Part shown: positions 34,107-38,328 of the stretch, piece after piece | How the letters are laid out: every line of letters starts with the position of its first letter | How positions within the stretch are numbered: position 1 is the first letter of the stretch | Assembly: GCA_947464135.1 (NCBI GenBank) | Contig: CANHVK010000014.1 | Location: forward strand, 1-38,328 | DNA from: Flavobacteriia bacterium | GTDB lineage: Bacteria > Bacteroidota > Bacteroidia > Flavobacteriales_D > Crocinitomicaceae | Direction: 5' to 3' | Length of the DNA: 38,328 nt | Notes under the pieces: generated by a model | Database searches by the model: none | The model's input: the letters and a program-made list of their open reading frames with translations, nothing else | What the model was told of the DNA's origin: nothing | Translations under genes and position numbers: made by a program

Positions 34107-34814
34107 GTGGGACAAGTTATTTCTATTCAAAACGCAACTATTTTTCAACGAGATAAAATGGTATTAAAAGATGTAAATCTTTCTTTATCAGAAAATGAAA
34201 TCGTATATGTAATTGGAAAAACAGGTACAGGTAAAAGTAGTTTGCTTAAAATGCTTTATGGAGAAATAGGATTAAATGAAGGAAATGGAATCGTGGTTAG
34301 TTTTGACTTAAAGCAATTAAAAAAATCAGATATTCCTATGCTACGTCGTAAAATTGGAATTGTTTTTCAAGATTTTCAATTATTAACTGATAGAACTGTG
34401 GGTGATAATTTACGTTTCGTTTTGAAAGCTACCGGTTGGAATGATAAAGCACAAATTGAACAACGAATATCAGAAGTACTTGCCATCGTAGGGTTAGAAA
34501 ATAAAATCAATGTAATGCCATTTGCCTTGTCTGGTGGTGAACAACAGCGAATTACAATTGCACGTGCCTTGTTGAATAAACCTGAACTTATTTTAGCTGA
34601 CGAGCCAACAGGAAACTTAGATCCTGAAACATCAGAAGAAATTATGCGTGTATTGATGACCATTGCCGAAGAACAAAAAACAGCTGTTTTAATGGCTACT
34701 CATGATATGTCTATCATAGATAAATTTCCTCATCGGGTTTTGCGTGTTGAGAACAATACAATTAAAGAAGTTGAAAGCTTAAGTGCTTTTGACCCATTTA
34801 ATGCTAAATTCTGA
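34107..34814 (+). CDS. ftsE: Cell-division ATP-binding protein FtsE
   Basis: ABC ATPase of the FtsEX system that controls cell-wall hydrolases at the division site. The 235-residue protein has Walker A GKTGTGKSS (37-45), the Q-loop VFQDFQLL, signature LSGGEQQR (141-148), Walker B LILADEPTGN (161-170) and the switch histidine H199 in MATHD. Family match is best for FtsE over other MacB/LolD-type ATPases. The start is GTG 34107; no in-frame ATG lies upstream. The partner ftsX is not adjacent; the next gene, two bases downstream, is an unrelated MFS transporter. Confidence 0.86.
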   Translation: MGQVISIQNATIFQRDKMVLKDVNLSLSENEIVYVIGKTGTGKSSLLKMLYGEIGLNEGNGIVVSFDLKQLKKSDIPMLRRKIGIVFQDFQLLTDRTVGDNLRFVLKATGWNDKAQIEQRISEVLAIVGLENKINVMPFALSGGEQQRITIARALLNKPELILADEPTGNLDPETSEEIMRVLMTIAEEQKTAVLMATHDMSIIDKFPHRVLRVENNTIKEVESLSAFDPFNAKF

Positions 34815-34816
34815 TA

Positions 34817-36013
34817 ATGGCTTCTAAAAACGCGCTCATTTTTATTTTTATTACTATTGTTATTGATTCTACAGGACTTGGTATTATCATTCCTTCTTTA
34901 CCTTCTTTGGTAGCTGAAGTTGCAAACGTAAGCATTGACCAATCAGCAAATTATTATGGTTTAATTTTAGGAAGTTATGCTTTTATGCAATTCCTTTTTT
35001 CACCCATAATTGGTTCTTTAAGTGATAGATATGGAAGAAGACCCATACTACTTATGTCTTTATTTGGTTTGGGAATTGATTACGTATTTATGTACTTTGC
35101 TCCAAGCCTTTTTTGGTTGATAATTGGGAGATGTTTGTCTGGGATGTTTGGTGCAAGTTTTACAACTGCATCTGCTTATATTGCTGATATTTCTACCCCT
35201 GAAAATAAAACTAAAAACTTTGGTATGGTTGGTGCAGCCTTTGGTATAGGATTCATCATCGGACCTGCAATAGGTGGTTTACTTGGTAATTTCGATATTC
35301 GTGCACCATTTTTATTCGCTGCTGGATTGTCTTTGTTGAATTTGATTTACGGTACAGTAGTTTTAAAAGAATCACTTGCGATAGAAAATCGCAGGGAATT
35401 TTCTTGGAAGCAAGCCAATCCAGTTGGTGCATTTTTCGACTTAAAAAAATACAAAAGTTTTGCCCTTGTTTTTATTGTACTGTTTTTACTGTATATGGGG
35501 GGAATGGCCATACATTCTACCTGGAATTATTATACAATAGAAAAATTTCAATGGAACATCAATGATGTAGGACTATCGCTTGCAGCAGTTGGTGTTTGTA
35601 TCGCAATGGTGCAAGGTGGATTAGCTGGCAAGATTTCAGCAAAATTAGGGAATGAAAAAACGGCTTTATTGAGTATGGGTTTAACCTTTATCACTATGAA
35701 TGCCATTGCTTTTGCTACGCATAGTTGGATGCTATACTTATTTATGTTGCCTTATGCTTTCTCTGGATTATCAGACCCTGCAATACGTGCAATCATGTCA
35801 AATAAAACCTCTGAAAGTGAACAAGGGGAATTACAAGGTGTTATAACAAGTGTGTTGAGTATTGCAGAAATTATAGGGCCACCAATGATGATGGCCATCT
35901 TTCATTTTTCAGTACGATTAAATAATCCTATATATGGAATGCCTTTTATTGTAGGAAGTGTATTTATTCTATCTGCTGTCTTTCTTTTTAGAAGAATCGT
36001 AAGAAAGAATTAG
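34817..36013 (+). CDS. MFS transporter of the TetA/multidrug type
   Basis: A 398-residue protein with about 12 membrane segments in two six-helix halves. DSTGLGIIIPSLPSLV (17-32) is the TetA-type helix 1 signature, motif A is GSLSDRYGRRP (66-76), and motif C-like glycines appear in AAFGIGFIIGPAIGGLLG. This belongs to the TCR/Tet drug:H+ antiporter subfamily; resistance to a specific drug cannot be claimed. It lies two bases after ftsE (TGA TA ATG). Its stop overlaps that of the convergent cold-shock gene by four bases. Confidence 0.88.
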   Translation: MASKNALIFIFITIVIDSTGLGIIIPSLPSLVAEVANVSIDQSANYYGLILGSYAFMQFLFSPIIGSLSDRYGRRPILLMSLFGLGIDYVFMYFAPSLFWLIIGRCLSGMFGASFTTASAYIADISTPENKTKNFGMVGAAFGIGFIIGPAIGGLLGNFDIRAPFLFAAGLSLLNLIYGTVVLKESLAIENRREFSWKQANPVGAFFDLKKYKSFALVFIVLFLLYMGGMAIHSTWNYYTIEKFQWNINDVGLSLAAVGVCIAMVQGGLAGKISAKLGNEKTALLSMGLTFITMNAIAFATHSWMLYLFMLPYAFSGLSDPAIRAIMSNKTSESEQGELQGVITSVLSIAEIIGPPMMMAIFHFSVRLNNPIYGMPFIVGSVFILSAVFLFRRIVRKN

Positions 36014-36450
36014 ATTTTTTTCACATTCACGGCTTTTAACCCTTTTTGACCTTTTGCTTTTTCAAAAGTTACTCTGTCATTTTCTGAAATAGCTTCAGAT
36101 AAATCGTGTACGTGAACGAAAATATTTTCTTGTGTTACTAAATCTTTGATAAATCCATACCCTTTTTGCTCATTAAAGAATGTTACTTTCCCAGTGCAAA
36201 CAGTATCGATTTCTTCTCTTTTTGGAACTCCTATCTCGATAGAAGAAGCTTTTACTTCCTCTTTTTTCGTCTTTTCAACGGGTGTATCTGATATGTGTCC
36301 GTACGCATCTACGTAAGCTATCATATTGTCTAATCCGCCTCCTTTTGAATTTGCTTTTCGTTCTTCTTTACGGATTAACTTGTCTTTTCTTTTTTTGATT
36401 TTTTTGTTTTGGTTTTCTTTTTTGTTAAATGTTTCTTGAGATTTAGCCAT
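36010..36450 (-). CDS. Cold-shock-domain protein with lysine-rich N-terminal extension
   Basis: A 146-residue protein. The first 40 residues are very basic (KKENQNKKIKKRKDKLIRK), then a linker, then a cold-shock domain at about 85-146 with RNP1 KGYGFI (96-101) and RNP2 NIFVHVHD (109-116). It probably binds single-stranded RNA or DNA; the basic tail may add affinity or place it on ribosomes. This extended form is common in Bacteroidota. Convergent with the MFS gene, with stops overlapping by four bases. Confidence 0.92.
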   Translation of the reverse strand: MAKSQETFNKKENQNKKIKKRKDKLIRKEERKANSKGGGLDNMIAYVDAYGHISDTPVEKTKKEEVKASSIEIGVPKREEIDTVCTGKVTFFNEQKGYGFIKDLVTQENIFVHVHDLSEAISENDRVTFEKAKGQKGLKAVNVKKI

Positions 36451-36617
36451 CTATTAAATGAATTTTAGTTAAGGAATAATTGTTTATGTTTAATGAATAC
36501 AAATTATACCTTGAATAGAGACTACGCGAAATATAAATGCAAAAAGCAAACACGAATAAACGTAAAGGTAAGTTTTTTATTCCTCTGAAACTATTATATT
36601 CCGAAATATTAAAACAT

Positions 36618-38144
36618 TTACGTGACAGATTGTGTTTCTAAAAATGCTTTCCAAAGCAGTTGTTGGTTTTCATTCATTACTCTTGGAAATTTATTTTGAG
36701 CTCCTAATTTTCCAGATTTTTCCATAAAATCATAAAAAATTTTAGATTGTACAAAAGTTATTTCAGGCAAGGGCAATGTATATTTTCTAACCGACTTATA
36801 GTCATCATTTAATAAAGAAAGATTAGCATCTAAGGTTTTTTGAAATAACGCATTATCAATTTCTTTATCTAATGATATAAACCATTGATGTTGATAGGTT
36901 TGTTTATCCGAACAAACGGTGAATTCTTCTACACAACACGTTAATTGTTCACCTGTTAAACGTAACGCTTCATGCATATTTTCCAATGATAAATGTTCAC
37001 CAGTAACTGATAAATACTGTTTTGTTCGTCCCGTAATTTTGATTTCACGTTGTTTCACATTTGTAAATTGAATGGTGTCGCCTAGCAAATAACGCCACAA
37101 TCCTGCATTCGTTGAAATAATCATTGCATAATTTACTCCTTCTTGAACTTCTTCCAAGGTTAGAGCATAATGCACATCTTTGATGTTTCCTTCCTCATCA
37201 AAATAAGTAGCGTTAAAAGGAACAAATTCAAAGAAAATGCCATTATTTAATAACAACTGCATGGATTTATTATTCAAGTAATGTTGGTATCCGAAATAGC
37301 CTTCACTTGCTAAATAAGTATCGAAAAGGTACAACGGTTTTTCACAAATTTGATTTAACCGACGGGAATAAGGCTCCATAAAAACACCCCCATGAATGTA
37401 TACTTTCAAATTTGGCCACAATTCGTGAATAGATGAAAGTTTATAATGTTTGACAATTTCTTCCAATAATAATACACACCAACTTGGAATACCTGCTATA
37501 ATACCAATATCCCATTTTGGAGCTTCTTTTATAATTAATTCTAACTTTTTATTCCACTCTTTCAGATCCGTAATTTTTTTCCCAGGTCGTGTAAATGGAC
37601 TAGCTACTTTTTTGGTGTGTTTTTTTAAAATTCCGCTTAAATCGCCTTGAAAATAGATATCCTTATCCTCTAGTAAAGTAGAACCTCCAATAACCAAGAC
37701 TTGCTTCTGATAAAATTCATCTTCGAGTGGCAATTGACAAAGAGTAGCAATTTGTTTTATACTCGTTTTTTGAAATGAGCGAATCATTTGTTTAGATATG
37801 GGAATTTGCTTACTTGGAGCGCCCGTTGTACCTGAAGAAAGAGCAAAATAACGCAACTTACCAGGCCAAATAACATTTTTCTTTCCTTCTAAAGATAAAT
37901 TTAACCAATGATCATAAAATTGATTGTATGTAACGATAGGAACTTTTTCTTGATAAGTATTAACCATACTTGGTTGTTCAGCTATTTTTTTAAACCCATA
38001 AAACTTACCTAATTCTGTTTTTCGAGCTTTTTTAAGTAAAGAAGTTAAAGTATCAATTTGTAACCTATATGATAGTTCTTTTTTGAATGAACGTTTGTAT
38101 TGAATGTTTGCAGTAGTATGAACTAATTTTCCGATAAATTTCAT
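36618..38144 (-). CDS. GH3-family acyl-adenylate enzyme
   Basis: A 508-residue member of the GH3 family in the ANL (acyl-CoA synthetase-like) superfamily. The P-loop YFALSSGTTGAPSKQIPIS (99-117) and the late motifs LLGDTIQFTN and ITGRTKQYLSVTGEHLS are diagnostic. Plant GH3 enzymes join amino acids to auxin or jasmonate; bacterial members are widespread in Bacteroidota and have no settled substrate. It stands alone in the window's right part. Its start at 38144 is a good ATG with the family N-terminus. Confidence 0.9.
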   Translation of the reverse strand: MKFIGKLVHTTANIQYKRSFKKELSYRLQIDTLTSLLKKARKTELGKFYGFKKIAEQPSMVNTYQEKVPIVTYNQFYDHWLNLSLEGKKNVIWPGKLRYFALSSGTTGAPSKQIPISKQMIRSFQKTSIKQIATLCQLPLEDEFYQKQVLVIGGSTLLEDKDIYFQGDLSGILKKHTKKVASPFTRPGKKITDLKEWNKKLELIIKEAPKWDIGIIAGIPSWCVLLLEEIVKHYKLSSIHELWPNLKVYIHGGVFMEPYSRRLNQICEKPLYLFDTYLASEGYFGYQHYLNNKSMQLLLNNGIFFEFVPFNATYFDEEGNIKDVHYALTLEEVQEGVNYAMIISTNAGLWRYLLGDTIQFTNVKQREIKITGRTKQYLSVTGEHLSLENMHEALRLTGEQLTCCVEEFTVCSDKQTYQHQWFISLDKEIDNALFQKTLDANLSLLNDDYKSVRKYTLPLPEITFVQSKIFYDFMEKSGKLGAQNKFPRVMNENQQLLWKAFLETQSVT

Positions 38145-38306
38145 AGTAATTTACTTATTTTTTGTAATCACAAAAATGAAGGTATTCAACACTCAATATG
38201 TTAAAACGACATTAAATAATGATTTTGTGAATGTTATAAATCATTTAAAATTTGTTAATACGTTTATTTTAAGAATAAAAATTCATACAAAATCAATCGG
38301 AATTTA

Positions 38307-38314
38307 TAACTTTG
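38307..38314 (+). promoter_or_regulatory. Possible -7 promoter element for a gene beyond the right edge
   Basis: TAACTTTG matches TAnnTTTG on the plus strand, 14 bases from the window edge. No -33 element was found. The gene it would serve lies outside the window. Confidence 0.35.
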
Positions 38315-38328
38315 TATACCTTTATTAA

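Noticed and set aside
34817-36013. FtsX partner of FtsE
   Set aside because: The gene after ftsE is a 12-helix MFS transporter with motif A, not a four-helix FtsX.

Overview
The window reads as a chromosomal segment of a low-GC member of the Bacteroidota, most likely Flavobacteriales (family not resolvable from sequence alone; Crocinitomicaceae-like is a guess). The reasons are a GldE-type CNNM/CBS/CorC protein, a secreted protein ending in a type IX secretion (T9SS) sorting domain, the DUF6427/DUF6341 pair, the paired giant-TPR/outer-membrane-barrel genes, frequent matches to the Bacteroidota -7 promoter element TAnnTTTG, and few Shine-Dalgarno sequences. No rRNA, tRNA, CRISPR array, complete IS or prophage was seen.

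Layout. 1-8656: a Fic gene cut by the left edge, then purQ-purD-gldE on the minus strand, a divergent DUF6427/DUF6341 pair, ispD, a small lipoprotein, and a tight plus-strand unit of methionine/glutamine-type aminotransferase, omega-amidase and a GT2 glycosyltransferase. 8670-18383: an accessory-rich stretch containing hipBA, a lipoprotein/TPR/GT4 operon, a complete autoinhibited Fic protein, radA, the mobile mystery pair mmpA-mmpB, a 157-bp tandem repeat array and a small HTH regulator. 18486-24023: a secreted LamG/cohesin-like/dockerin-like/T9SS protein, a DMT exporter, the DNA polymerase III delta' subunit and a PIN/RHH toxin-antitoxin pair. 24060-29080: hemL, then the kynurenine-pathway genes kynU and kmo and a small outer-membrane protein. 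29084-38328: a TPR protein with an outer-membrane barrel partner, ftsE, a Tet-type MFS transporter, a cold-shock-domain protein and a GH3-family enzyme.

How genes work together. PurQ and PurD are purine synthesis steps. The aminotransferase and omega-amidase overlap and together form the transaminase/omega-amidase route that regenerates methionine and recovers 2-oxoglutarate. Kmo and KynU convert kynurenine to 3-hydroxyanthranilate, the precursor of quinolinate and NAD. HolB and RadA serve replication and recombination.

The most notable features are: five toxin-like modules (three Fic-domain proteins, HipBA, PIN/RHH) scattered among housekeeping genes; operator-like repeats that directly touch the start codon at three of them; a 157-bp tandem repeat with internal hairpins; two adjacent palindromes between kynU and kmo; and one secreted protein that seems to carry both cohesin-like and dockerin-like modules. 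Two annotated-looking ATG codons (in front of ispD and of the PIN-system antitoxin) fall inside terminator hairpins, which moves those gene starts downstream.
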